In this document: positions 24,232 to 29,318 of the stretch, in pieces
How positions within the stretch are numbered: the stretch's first letter is position 1
How the letters are laid out: the number at the start of each line of letters is the position of its first letter
Source: a virus
IMG/VR virus record: IMGVR_UViG_3300032224_001461
Coordinates: 1 to 30,807 of that record
Direction: 5' to 3' (one strand)
Length of the DNA stretch: 30,807 nucleotides
The notes under the pieces: generated by a model
Told to the model about the DNA's origin: nothing
What the model saw: the letters and a program-made list of their open reading frames with translations, nothing else
The model's database searches: none
Position numbers and translations under genes: made by a program

Positions 24232-24590
24232 TACTCAATCCATTCAAAGACCAAGAAAAATTCATGCTGGCCTGTGATCAAAGCGTCACTGGCGACCAAG
24301 CACAATTTGACATGTACATCGATCTAATTGCAGAAGAGTTCCAAGAACTGCAAGACGCCGACACTGACGTGGACACACTGGATGCCTTGATTGACATATT
24401 AGTTGTCACAATTGGTGCCATACACAGCATGGGTGCCGATGGCGAAGGTGCCTGGATCGAAGTCATGCGTAGTAACTTTGCCAAGATTGATCAGGCCAGC
24501 GGCAAGGTTCTCAAACGTGAAGATGGCAAGGTGCTCAAACCCGAAGGTTGGACACCGCCCAAACTAGAACAATTCTTGAACAGATCATGA
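24228..24590 (+). CDS. MazG-like/PRA-PH-like nucleotide pyrophosphohydrolase
   Basis: A 120-residue all-alpha protein with the EExxE...DxxxD metal-binding arrangement of the MazG superfamily: LIAEEFQEL (33-41) and DALIDILVVTIGA (52-64). Family members hydrolyse NTPs, dNTPs or related nucleotides to monophosphates; in phages they can clean dNTP pools or act on (p)ppGpp-linked signals. A modified-nucleotide filter would suit this genome but is not shown. ATG 24228 overlaps the preceding stop; the longer frame from 24033 lies inside the previous gene. Confidence 0.82.
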   Translation: MILNPFKDQEKFMLACDQSVTGDQAQFDMYIDLIAEEFQELQDADTDVDTLDALIDILVVTIGAIHSMGADGEGAWIEVMRSNFAKIDQASGKVLKREDGKVLKPEGWTPPKLEQFLNRS

Positions 24591-25012
24591 TTGCTCCACT
24601 ACGTGACGATCTCATGGTGCAGCAACAACTGGGCATGGAAGATATTCCTTATGTGGAAAAGTGGAGACACATGGTAGCAGTGATCATGCTGAACCAAACT
24701 GGCCGCAAGCCAGTGAAGACTGTGTATCCACTATTCATGCATCACTGGCCCACACCTAATCTTCTTTTGTTAAGCACACCCGGAGAGGTCAAGAACATCA
24801 TCTGGAGCCTGGGCATGAGCACGGTCAAAGAGAATCGCATACGCAGAATGACTGAAGACTATGTGAATTGGGATGGAGAAGATGCTACCAAACTGTATGG
24901 CATCGGCAAGTATGGATCAGACTCATACGAGATCTTTTTCAAGCGCAACTATCAGGTGCAACCCACGGACAAAGAATTGATCCGTTATTTAGATGAAGAG
25001 GTTTTTGTATGA
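24587..25012 (+). CDS. HhH-GPD DNA glycosylase, MBD4-like
   Basis: A 141-residue protein that aligns by eye with the glycosylase domain of MBD4 more than with endonuclease III. Matches include MVAVIMLNQTGRKPV (29-43), the helix-hairpin-helix with LYGIGKYGSDSYEIF (103-117), and the catalytic Asp112, equivalent to Asp560 in the human enzyme's GKYGNDSYRIF. It has no iron-sulfur cysteines. MBD4 removes T or U mispaired with G. In a phage with altered guanines it might repair deamination products or police base identity; that is inference. ATG 24587 overlaps the MazG-like stop. Confidence 0.82.
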   Translation: MIAPLRDDLMVQQQLGMEDIPYVEKWRHMVAVIMLNQTGRKPVKTVYPLFMHHWPTPNLLLLSTPGEVKNIIWSLGMSTVKENRIRRMTEDYVNWDGEDATKLYGIGKYGSDSYEIFFKRNYQVQPTDKELIRYLDEEVFV

Positions 25013-25221
25013 GCCTGCACATAAATCGTTTTGTAGACAGTATCAAAGCACATGAATCACGCAATCAACGTGATTTTGTCATGACCATGAGAGATGCCAA
25101 AGATCTACATGCAGACATAACCAAACTGCTGCTGACTTTAGACGCCATGCGAGCGCCTGCTGCTGGTAAAAACGAAACTGTTTCAATAGAACTTGACGGT
25201 GGAAGTTTTAAATCTACATAG
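25009..25221 (+). CDS. Small conserved phage protein
   Basis: A 70-residue protein, helical and charged in its first 50 residues (two amphipathic helices around residues 5-30 and 30-48), ending with a short beta strand (VSIELDGGSFK). Start overlaps the glycosylase stop. No function recognised. Confidence 0.6.
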   Translation: MSLHINRFVDSIKAHESRNQRDFVMTMRDAKDLHADITKLLLTLDAMRAPAAGKNETVSIELDGGSFKST

Positions 25222-25229
25222 ATTATGTG

Positions 25230-25236
25230 ATAAATA
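25230..25236 (+). promoter_or_regulatory. ATAAATA box, possible T4-type late promoter
   Basis: ATAAATA in the gap between the genes ending at 25221 and starting at 25242. The start codon follows five bases later, so a transcript from here would have almost no leader. Weak support by itself. Confidence 0.25.
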
Positions 25237-25241
25237 ATGCT

Positions 25242-25538
25242 ATGAGCAGGCCACGTCCACAGGTGTTGATTGAACACACCAACAAAGTAACTTACAAAAC
25301 AGAACAAGTTTTGGCCAGCGAAGGAGTGTGGGCAGTATTTTACGATGCCAAACCCATCAATCTCAAAACCAGCCATATGCTCACACAGTACCCAGGACCC
25401 AAGTACAAAAAGGTAAGTTTTTCAAATCCGGGCCATGCTAAAAATCTGTCCCGCAAGCTGAACACTCAATTCAAGACTGACAAGTTCACAGTGGTGTTGC
25501 TAACTCAGGGGTCACAAGTATACCCCGATGCCACATAA
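25242..25538 (+). CDS. Conserved phage protein of unknown function
   Basis: A 98-residue basic protein (many Lys; VLIEHTNKVTYKTEQVLA near the N-terminus). Alternating strands and one helix near residues 65-78 (GHAKNLSRKLN) suggest a small alpha/beta fold. ATG 25242 is preferred; GTG 25227 in frame would add five residues. It overlaps the next gene by 11 bases. No function recognised. Confidence 0.65.
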   Translation: MSRPRPQVLIEHTNKVTYKTEQVLASEGVWAVFYDAKPINLKTSHMLTQYPGPKYKKVSFSNPGHAKNLSRKLNTQFKTDKFTVVLLTQGSQVYPDAT

Positions 25539-25905
25539 ACTCTATTACACTCAGCAACTGCTGAAACTGCTGCCCGATGATGATCGGCCAACTGAAGACG
25601 CAGCCATAAAAGAATGGTGGCAAGACATTCGTGAAGACAGCGGGTTACGATTGAGTTGGGAAGGCTACAGCGTCATGAACCAGTTGGAAATAGAATCTTG
25701 GTCATTTGATACTGATTTTGCAATAGGGCCAGCCCAGTTGATATTGTTAAACAACAAACTTACCTGCCCTTATTTTATCATGATGGGCAAAAAAATGTTG
25801 GCAAAAAAACAGCCTCAAATAATACTGTATGGCACTCAAGAAGCCACCATGTATGCGTTGTATGGAGATTTGAAACGGTTTTTGAAATATCTAAAGACCA
25901 CATAA
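25528..25905 (+). CDS. Conserved phage protein of unknown function
   Basis: A 125-residue protein starting with a Leu/Asp-rich helix (LYYTQQLLKLLPDDD), then an aromatic middle (WWQDIR, WEGYSV) and a C-terminal alpha/beta part ending FLKYLKTT. I recognise the type from T4-like phages of aquatic bacteria but no role is known. It is the last gene before the promoter and tRNA pair. Confidence 0.65.
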   Translation: MPHKLYYTQQLLKLLPDDDRPTEDAAIKEWWQDIREDSGLRLSWEGYSVMNQLEIESWSFDTDFAIGPAQLILLNNKLTCPYFIMMGKKMLAKKQPQIILYGTQEATMYALYGDLKRFLKYLKTT

Positions 25906-25920
25906 AGAGCTAAAAATCAA

Positions 25921-25949
25921 TTGACCATAAATAGTTTTCCTGCTATACT
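25921..25949 (+). promoter_or_regulatory. Sigma70-type promoter for the tRNA pair
   Basis: TTGACC (25921-25926), 17-base spacer, TATACT (25944-25949), with the first tRNA starting nine bases after the -10 box. The same pair of boxes and spacing is repeated at 30205-30233. Confidence 0.8.
25927..25933 (+). promoter_or_regulatory. ATAAATA box inside the tRNA promoter
   Basis: ATAAATA lies just after the -35 box of the sigma70-like promoter. If it is a late promoter, the tRNAs would be made in both early and late infection. Weak support. Confidence 0.3.
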
Positions 25950-25957
25950 ATAGCTTA

Positions 25958-26034
25958 GGGACCTTAGCTCATTAGGTTAGAGCAAGCGACTCATAATCGC
26001 TGGGTGGTGTGTTCGAATCACACAGGTCCCACCA
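25958..26034 (+). tRNA. tRNA with CAU anticodon, probably tRNA-Ile2
   Basis: A complete 77-base cloverleaf with encoded CCA: acceptor GGGACCT/AGGTCCC, D stem GCTC/GAGC, anticodon stem AGCGA/TCGCT with loop CTCATAA, T stem GTGTG/CACAC with loop TTCGAAT. The anticodon arm GCGACTCATAATCGC matches bacterial tRNA-Ile2, where C34 is changed to lysidine to read AUA, better than elongator tRNA-Met. Elongator Met cannot be excluded from sequence. Confidence 0.95.
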
Positions 26035-26039
26035 AACAA

Positions 26040-26114
26040 CTGGCGTTCGTATAATGGATAATACAGGGGATTTCTACTCCCTAAATAGCAGTTCGATTCT
26101 GTTACGCCGGACCA
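26040..26114 (+). tRNA. tRNA-Arg (UCU)
   Basis: A 75-base cloverleaf with encoded CCA: acceptor CTGGCGT/ACGCCGG (one T-G pair), D stem GTAT/ATAC, anticodon loop TTTCTAC giving UCU for AGA codons, T stem AGCAG/CTGTT with loop TTCGATT. It starts five bases after the first tRNA, and a protein start follows five bases after its CCA, so the tRNA and gene share one transcript. Confidence 0.92.
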
Positions 26115-26119
26115 GATTT

Positions 26120-26509
26120 ATGAAAAAATACACAGTTGATCACGACCTAGAGCAAGACATTCAAACATGTGCCTGGATGTTGCAAAAAGTACAAGACAGT
26201 GAGTGCTACGCACAGAATCTCTATGCGGCCATGTGCAACAATGTGTTTCAAAAAAACGATGTATGGTCATTGCTCAAGGATGAATACTGGTCATGTTCGT
26301 GGCGCAGTGCCGGTGGCCTGATTGCTCGATTGCGAAATTCAGGCGATTACATGGACTGGTACTGTTCAGGCATAGGAGATGGACTGGGCAATGGTGATGC
26401 CGACGGAACCAAAGGCTACGTGGGCGAAAGCGTGGTCACAGATGAAATTCAACAAGATCTGTTTGCCATTGGCTGGATTGTACAACCATACGATGAAGAA
26501 TTTGGCTAA
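26120..26509 (+). CDS. Conserved phage protein of unknown function
   Basis: A 129-residue acidic protein with many Trp, Cys, Asp and Gly. A helical N-terminal half (LEQDIQTCAWMLQKVQD) leads to WRSAGGLIARLRNSGDYMDWY and a Gly/Asp-rich loop. ATG 26120 is just after the tRNA-Arg CCA; the frame runs back through the tRNA but that part cannot be coding. There is no Shine-Dalgarno other than within the tRNA 3' end, so translation may depend on tRNA processing. Function unknown. Confidence 0.7.
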   Translation: MKKYTVDHDLEQDIQTCAWMLQKVQDSECYAQNLYAAMCNNVFQKNDVWSLLKDEYWSCSWRSAGGLIARLRNSGDYMDWYCSGIGDGLGNGDADGTKGYVGESVVTDEIQQDLFAIGWIVQPYDEEFG

Positions 26510-26532
26510 ATATTTTTTTAAGAGGTAACACT

Positions 26533-26625
26533 ATGGCAACACGTAAAACAACAACTCCACGAGCCAAGAGCTTGAAAACCATGGCCAAGCGAGCTGCCAA
26601 GGCCTATGTGCGTAAGCGCAAGTGA
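26533..26625 (+). CDS. Very basic 30-residue peptide
   Basis: A short gene: AGAGGTAA eight bases before ATG 26533, and 30 codons ending TGA at 26625. The product has 13 Lys/Arg, no acid residue, and an Ala-rich middle (MAKRAAKAYVRKRK at the end). It probably binds nucleic acid or acts on a host factor by charge. A CTAAATA box lies at 26506-26512 just upstream. Its stop overlaps the next gene's GTG start. Confidence 0.65.
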   Translation: MATRKTTTPRAKSLKTMAKRAAKAYVRKRK

Positions 26626-26822
26626 TTGTGATGATAGTACGACTGGCAAACAAAATTGGTCAAGCACATGGAAAGTTTTTCATGTGGTTGGGCAAGAAAG
26701 CAGAATCAAATCCCTGGTGGGCAGTGGCTCTCACGGCATGGGCGTTGTATGAAATTGGCGAGCATATTGCAGGGCCTGTGATGGCCATTATGTATGCCAC
26801 AGGGCATCTTGTTGTACAATGA
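26622..26822 (+). CDS. Small membrane protein
   Basis: A 66-residue product (from GTG 26622, overlapping the previous stop as GTGA; ATG 26631 gives 63 residues). After an amphipathic basic N-terminus there is a hydrophobic stretch around residues 33-60 (WWAVALTAWALYEIGEHIAG and then VMAIMYATG), enough for one or two membrane passes. It has no known motif. Small membrane proteins of phages often act in lysis or superinfection exclusion, but this cannot be told here. Confidence 0.6.
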   Translation: MIVMIVRLANKIGQAHGKFFMWLGKKAESNPWWAVALTAWALYEIGEHIAGPVMAIMYATGHLVVQ

Positions 26823-26860
26823 TGTCAACTAAATGCATGTCTTGTGCGTTATACATGTAT
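26823..26860 (+). promoter_or_regulatory. Shared TGTCAAC-N18-GTTATA motif, copy 1
   Basis: TGTCAAC (26823-26829), exactly 18 bases, then GTTATACATGTAT (26848-26860), directly before AGGAG and the exported protein start at 26873. The same arrangement occurs at 27678-27715. TGTCAAC is the reverse complement of GTTGACA. Likely a promoter or operator form, unproven. Confidence 0.5.
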
Positions 26861-26872
26861 AGGAGATAAATT

Positions 26873-27178
26873 ATGAAAAAATTATTTTTGGTAATCGCAT
26901 TGCTGGCAGCAACCGCAGCACAAGCACAATGGCGGCATGAGCATCGTTATTGGGAACCACCACGCACTGTTGTTGTTGAACGTAATGATTGGGTGGCACC
27001 ATTGATCATTGGTGGCATTGCAGGCGCAATCATTGCCAATCAGAATCAACCGCAACCAGTAGTTGTTCAACGTGAGCAAGTGATTGTACCACAACCACAA
27101 ACTGTTTGTACTGCTTGGAAAGAGATTCTACAACCCGATGGTCAGATTTATCGTGAGCGTAATTGCTATCAACGATAA
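26873..27178 (+). CDS. Small exported protein with glycine-zipper-like segment
   Basis: A 101-residue protein with a Sec signal peptide: MKK, hydrophobic core LFLVIALLAATAA, and a likely cut after AQA at about residue 18. Next comes a His/Arg/Trp-rich stretch, then APLIIGGIAGAIIANQN (about 41-57), a glycine-spaced hydrophobic segment that could span a membrane or pack as a glycine zipper, then a Gln/Pro/Val-rich linker and two Cys near the end. AGGAG precedes ATG 26873. It is a bacterial-envelope type of protein, so it may be host-derived and alter the envelope. Confidence 0.75.
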   Translation: MKKLFLVIALLAATAAQAQWRHEHRYWEPPRTVVVERNDWVAPLIIGGIAGAIIANQNQPQPVVVQREQVIVPQPQTVCTAWKEILQPDGQIYRERNCYQR

Positions 27179-27200
27179 AATTCATTCTTAAGGGAATAAT

Positions 27201-27344
27201 ATGTTTATAGGATTGATGGGTGTTGATAATGATGGCAAGACCATGTATACTCCAAATGGTAGCAAGATATTTTTCACACTGCCATGGGGACTAGCGTGGA
27301 AAGTACAAGAGATACAACATTGGATCGCTCGGAAAACTTGGTGA
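27201..27344 (+). CDS. Small phage protein (47 residues)
   Basis: A short gene with AAGGGAAT just before ATG 27201 and TGA at 27342-27344, whose last base starts the ATAAATA box ahead of the tmRNA. Product begins MFIGLMGVDNDGKTMY, then has KIFFTLPWGLAWKVQEIQHW with a possible amphipathic helix. Clean ribosome site and sense-like codon use support it. No function known. Confidence 0.5.
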   Translation: MFIGLMGVDNDGKTMYTPNGSKIFFTLPWGLAWKVQEIQHWIARKTW

Positions 27345-27350
27345 TAAATA
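27344..27350 (+). promoter_or_regulatory. ATAAATA box before tmRNA
   Basis: ATAAATA sits right before the likely 5' end of the tmRNA precursor. If it works as a T4-type late -10 element, the first transcribed base would fall near 27355-27357, matching the expected start of the acceptor piece. Confidence 0.35.
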
Positions 27351-27354
27351 AAAG

Positions 27355-27418
27355 AACAGCGTAAACCTGCTTAGGAAATACTGGCGACACGGGAGTTCAA
27401 TTCTCCCCACCTCCACCA
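27355..27418 (+). ncRNA. ssrA: Circularly permuted tmRNA, acceptor piece (3' half of the tRNA-like domain)
   Basis: The segment ends in a T arm (GGGAG, loop TTCAATT, CTCCC, 27391-27407), acceptor strand CACCTCC (27408-27414), discriminator A and encoded CCA (27416-27418). The acceptor strand pairs with GGGGGTG at 27485-27491, which lies downstream, not upstream. All seven pairs form, including a G3-U70 wobble, the alanine identity element of tmRNA. This order (acceptor piece first, coding piece second) is that of permuted two-piece tmRNAs. The 5' end is approximate. Confidence 0.88.
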
Positions 27419-27484
27419 TAAGCATATTAGATACATCGGTGTTATTTAACGGCATCGGTCACTGAGAACTAGTATGTTTCTGAT
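27419..27484 (+). other. Intervening segment of permuted tmRNA precursor
   Basis: Sixty-six bases between the CCA of the acceptor piece and the first G of the coding piece. In permuted tmRNAs this loop is cut out by tRNA-processing enzymes, leaving two paired RNAs. No gene is visible in it. Confidence 0.7.
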
Positions 27485-27640
27485 GGGGGTGACTTGGGAT
27501 CGACCGACAGGATAGTAGTTAAGATTTGGCGCTCATCAGCAACGATGTAAAAAGAAGAAAAACCGTAAACGCAAACGACGAATTGTTCGCATTGGCCGCC
27601 TAAACGCCGCCTAGGGTAGGAAATACCTCGTAACAGAAAC
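27485..27640 (+). ncRNA. ssrA: Circularly permuted tmRNA, coding piece with tag ANDELFALAA
   Basis: Begins GGGGGTGACTTGGGATCGAC, like the 5' end of standard tmRNA (GGGGCTGATTCTGGATTCGAC in E. coli). The resume reading frame is GCA at 27571 to stop TAA at 27601-27603 and encodes ANDELFALAA, ending in the ALAA degron seen by ClpXP. GGGTA/TACCT (27614-27628) forms a hairpin after the tag, and a Rho-independent terminator closes the transcript. The piece is short, so some pseudoknots of bacterial tmRNA are missing or reduced. It would rescue stalled ribosomes and tag nascent chains during infection. The 3' end is approximate. Confidence 0.9.
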
Positions 27641-27646
27641 AACCAG

Positions 27647-27671
27647 AACCCGCTTCGGCGGGTTTCTTTTT
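27647..27671 (+). terminator. Rho-independent terminator after tmRNA
   Basis: AACCCGC, TTCG tetraloop, GCGGGTT (27647-27664), then a T-rich tail. Confidence 0.93.
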
Positions 27672-27677
27672 GACTTG

Positions 27678-27715
27678 TGTCAACGCAATGTCCGGCTGTG
27701 GCGTTATATATGTAT
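27678..27715 (+). promoter_or_regulatory. Shared TGTCAAC-N18-GTTATA motif, copy 2
   Basis: TGTCAAC (27678-27684), 18 bases, GTTATATATGTAT (27703-27715). Same sequence blocks and spacing as at 26823. The next possible gene starts at 27714, inside the motif, so its mRNA would have little or no leader. Confidence 0.5.
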
Positions 27716-27884
27716 GCAAGACAAAAAACAACTTGACAACCATGAAACCAAACGTGATAAAACCGAACCGTTTCAGGAACAGTATTTGCCCACCAGTTAT
27801 GATTGGAGACAATCCAATTGTGATGAACGGCGTAGTGGTCCATGTAGGCGAGTTGATGATAATGTCAAGCATAAATTTCATTAA
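27714..27884 (+). CDS. Small hydrophilic protein (56 residues), tentative
   Basis: From ATG 27714 the frame reads a charged 56-residue product (MQDKKQLDNHETKRDK at the start, YDWRQSNCDERRSGPCRR in the middle). It is the only Met in the frame downstream of the promoter-like motif. There is no Shine-Dalgarno site, and the start coincides with the expected transcription start, so translation would be leaderless. Overlapping frames here are less protein-like. No function known. Confidence 0.5.
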   Translation: MQDKKQLDNHETKRDKTEPFQEQYLPTSYDWRQSNCDERRSGPCRRVDDNVKHKFH

Positions 27885-27901
27885 CCTAAAGGAAACTTCA
27901 A

Positions 27902-28126
27902 ATGAAAACAATCGCTACTGTTATCGCTACTTTGGTAGCAACCGCTGCTTTCGCTGCTGAGCCTGCCAAGACTGCTGCACCTGCTGCTGCAACACCTGCA
28001 AACAAGGCCGAACAGAAAGCGGAGCATAAAAAGGCTGATCACAAGAAGGCCGAAGTGACGCCTGTCAAAAGTGCGGCACCTGCTGCCAAGGACACAGCAA
28101 AGACAGCTGAGCCTACAAAGAAGTGA
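27902..28126 (+). CDS. Small exported Ala/Lys-rich protein
   Basis: A 74-residue product with a signal peptide (MKTIATVIATLVATAAFAA, cut near residue 19), then a low-complexity region of Ala, Lys, Pro and His with a repeated KKADHKKAE pattern. AAAGGAAA lies upstream of ATG 27902. The mature part would be basic and disordered in the periplasm, able to bind envelope or DNA by charge. Similar low-complexity exported proteins exist in proteobacteria; a host origin is plausible. Function unknown. Confidence 0.72.
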   Translation: MKTIATVIATLVATAAFAAEPAKTAAPAAATPANKAEQKAEHKKADHKKAEVTPVKSAAPAAKDTAKTAEPTKK

Positions 28127-28325
28127 TCCGTCTGAACTAGACGATGACGATGATGCAGTCCATGACTTCCCTGATCTCCAGATTGCTTATCGTCGTCCCA
28201 GTCTAATACCGTGTGATGATGGATGTCATGATCACGAGCAAGATGAATTGTCTGATCATGTGTTGGTTAGGCTGGCACTGGCTCGAGCCAAGGCATTGCA
28301 AATCTTGACCAGAAAGGTTGCTTAG
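28071..28325 (+). CDS. Acidic/helical small protein with uncertain start
   Basis: An open frame overlapping the exported protein by 56 bases and ending TAG at 28323-28325 inside the terminator stem. After residue 22 it looks like a real protein: an acidic run LDDDDDAVHDFPD, then Cys/His residues, and a helical C-terminus (HVLVRLALARAKALQIL). The only start candidate is GTG 28071 with no ribosome site, so it may instead start at another codon, be read by frameshift from the gene before, or be partly spurious. Function unknown. Confidence 0.45.
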   Translation: MRHLLPRTQQRQLSLQRSDPSELDDDDDAVHDFPDLQIAYRRPSLIPCDDGCHDHEQDELSDHVLVRLALARAKALQILTRKVA

Positions 28326-28337
28326 GCAACCTTTTTT
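28313..28337 (+). terminator. Rho-independent terminator
   Basis: AAAGGTTGC, loop TTAG, GCAACCTTT, followed by T residues; nine perfect base pairs. Confidence 0.9.
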
Positions 28338-28369
28338 GTTTATAATAAGTACTTAAAGGACAACTCCAC

Positions 28370-28777
28370 ATGATTGACTGTATAATTTTAGGCGATAGCA
28401 TTGCTGTAGGTACACATCAGTTCAGACCCGAATGTGTAGCTCGTGCTCGCGGTGGTATCAACAGTTGGCAATGGCGCAAAGATTATCTAGAACATGATCA
28501 AGGTAACAATCTTGTGGCCGAAACTGTGATAATCAGTTTGGGATCCAATGATCACCAGGGTGTAAAAACTCTAGAAGAAATTTCAAGGATACGTTTAGCA
28601 GTCAAGGCCAAACGAGTGTTTTGGATCTTGCCCGCAATCAAGCCCGACGTACAAGCCCGTGTGCGAGAAGTTGCTGCCGGCTTTGGAGATACTGTTTTAG
28701 AAATCAACAGATTACAACCTGATGGTATTCATCCCAGTTGGGCAGGCTACAAAAACATTGCCGAAAGAACAAAATAA
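28370..28777 (+). CDS. SGNH/GDSL hydrolase
   Basis: A 135-residue compact SGNH hydrolase with all blocks: IILGDSIAVG (Ser10 nucleophile), ARGGINSW (Gly), VIISLGSNDH (Asn), and DGIHPSWAGY near residue 118 with the catalytic Asp/His. Small phage members of this family can deacetylate polysaccharides or peptidoglycan. AAAGGACA lies before ATG 28370. TTTATAATA at 28338-28346 could be a -10 element but no -35 is seen. The stop overlaps the next ATG (TAATG). Confidence 0.8.
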   Translation: MIDCIILGDSIAVGTHQFRPECVARARGGINSWQWRKDYLEHDQGNNLVAETVIISLGSNDHQGVKTLEEISRIRLAVKAKRVFWILPAIKPDVQARVREVAAGFGDTVLEINRLQPDGIHPSWAGYKNIAERTK

Positions 28778-29022
28778 TGGGCAAGCAAACTGAATATTTT
28801 GACAGCATTGGATATCAACCCAAGTACTGGATTGGCGATCGTGTGTTTGGTCACTGGAACAAAATACCATTTGTGGGCAGCGTGGGCAACGACACAGTGA
28901 TTGACAACACTGGACCACGTGTTTCGATCCACTTGGATTTGCCAATTCAATTTGAAGATCAAACTCACCGCATCATAGTGGTCCGGCACAAAGATATTAA
29001 AAAGCTGGTGCCAATGGACTAG
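28777..29022 (+). CDS. Small phage protein, beta-rich
   Basis: An 81-residue product. A strand pattern WIGDRVFGHWNKIPFVGSV followed by PRVSIHLDLPIQF and HRIIVVRHKDIKKL suggests a small SH3-like or OB-like barrel. ATG 28777 overlaps the SGNH stop. Function unknown. Confidence 0.65.
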   Translation: MGKQTEYFDSIGYQPKYWIGDRVFGHWNKIPFVGSVGNDTVIDNTGPRVSIHLDLPIQFEDQTHRIIVVRHKDIKKLVPMD

Positions 29023-29033
29023 TAAATAACAGT

Positions 29034-29225
29034 ATGAAAATTGACACAGCATACAACAATCAACTGCACAGGCTTCAGGACACGAAACATGTGGACCAGC
29101 GCCATCAGGCAATGGTGCAAGAAGCTGCTCGCGTAAAATTTCAACACACTGTCGAAGAAGCCCAGCGCATTGAAATGAACCGTCGCATGAATCGTGCCGG
29201 ACAAAACATTGACAAACTGGCCTAA
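29034..29225 (+). CDS. Small helical charged protein
   Basis: A 63-residue product, almost all helix-forming and rich in Gln, Arg, His and Glu, so a coiled coil is likely. A GTAAATA box at 29022-29028 precedes it. Its first residues (MKIDTAYNNQL) resemble the C-terminal stretch KVDTAYQDQL of the protein ending at 5569; this may be chance. Function unknown. Confidence 0.55.
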   Translation: MKIDTAYNNQLHRLQDTKHVDQRHQAMVQEAARVKFQHTVEEAQRIEMNRRMNRAGQNIDKLA

Positions 29226-29267
29226 CATCGTTATAGAAAATTTCAATTGCAAAACTGTTGTTTGTAG

Positions 29268-29296
29268 TTGACATGTATAGTAAATATCTGTACAAT
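29268..29296 (+). promoter_or_regulatory. Consensus sigma70 promoter for rubrerythrin
   Basis: TTGACA (29268-29273), 17 bases, TACAAT (29291-29296). The ribosome site AAAGGAAG and ATG 29319 follow, giving a short leader. Confidence 0.88.
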
Positions 29297-29318
29297 GATA
29301 TTTTACAGAAAGGAAGTT

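Noticed and set aside
27670-27960. 96-residue open frame after the tmRNA terminator
   Set aside because: It runs through the ribosome site and signal peptide of the exported protein at 27902 in another frame and ends there; the frame from 27714 is more protein-like.
28747-29295. 182-residue open frame on the minus strand
   Set aside because: It is antisense to two small genes with good start/stop overlap and crosses the rubrerythrin promoter; composition is Cys/His-rich as expected of a shadow frame.
29268-29318. N-terminal extension of rubrerythrin
   Set aside because: The extra 17 residues overlap the promoter boxes, and a ribosome site sits right before ATG 29319.
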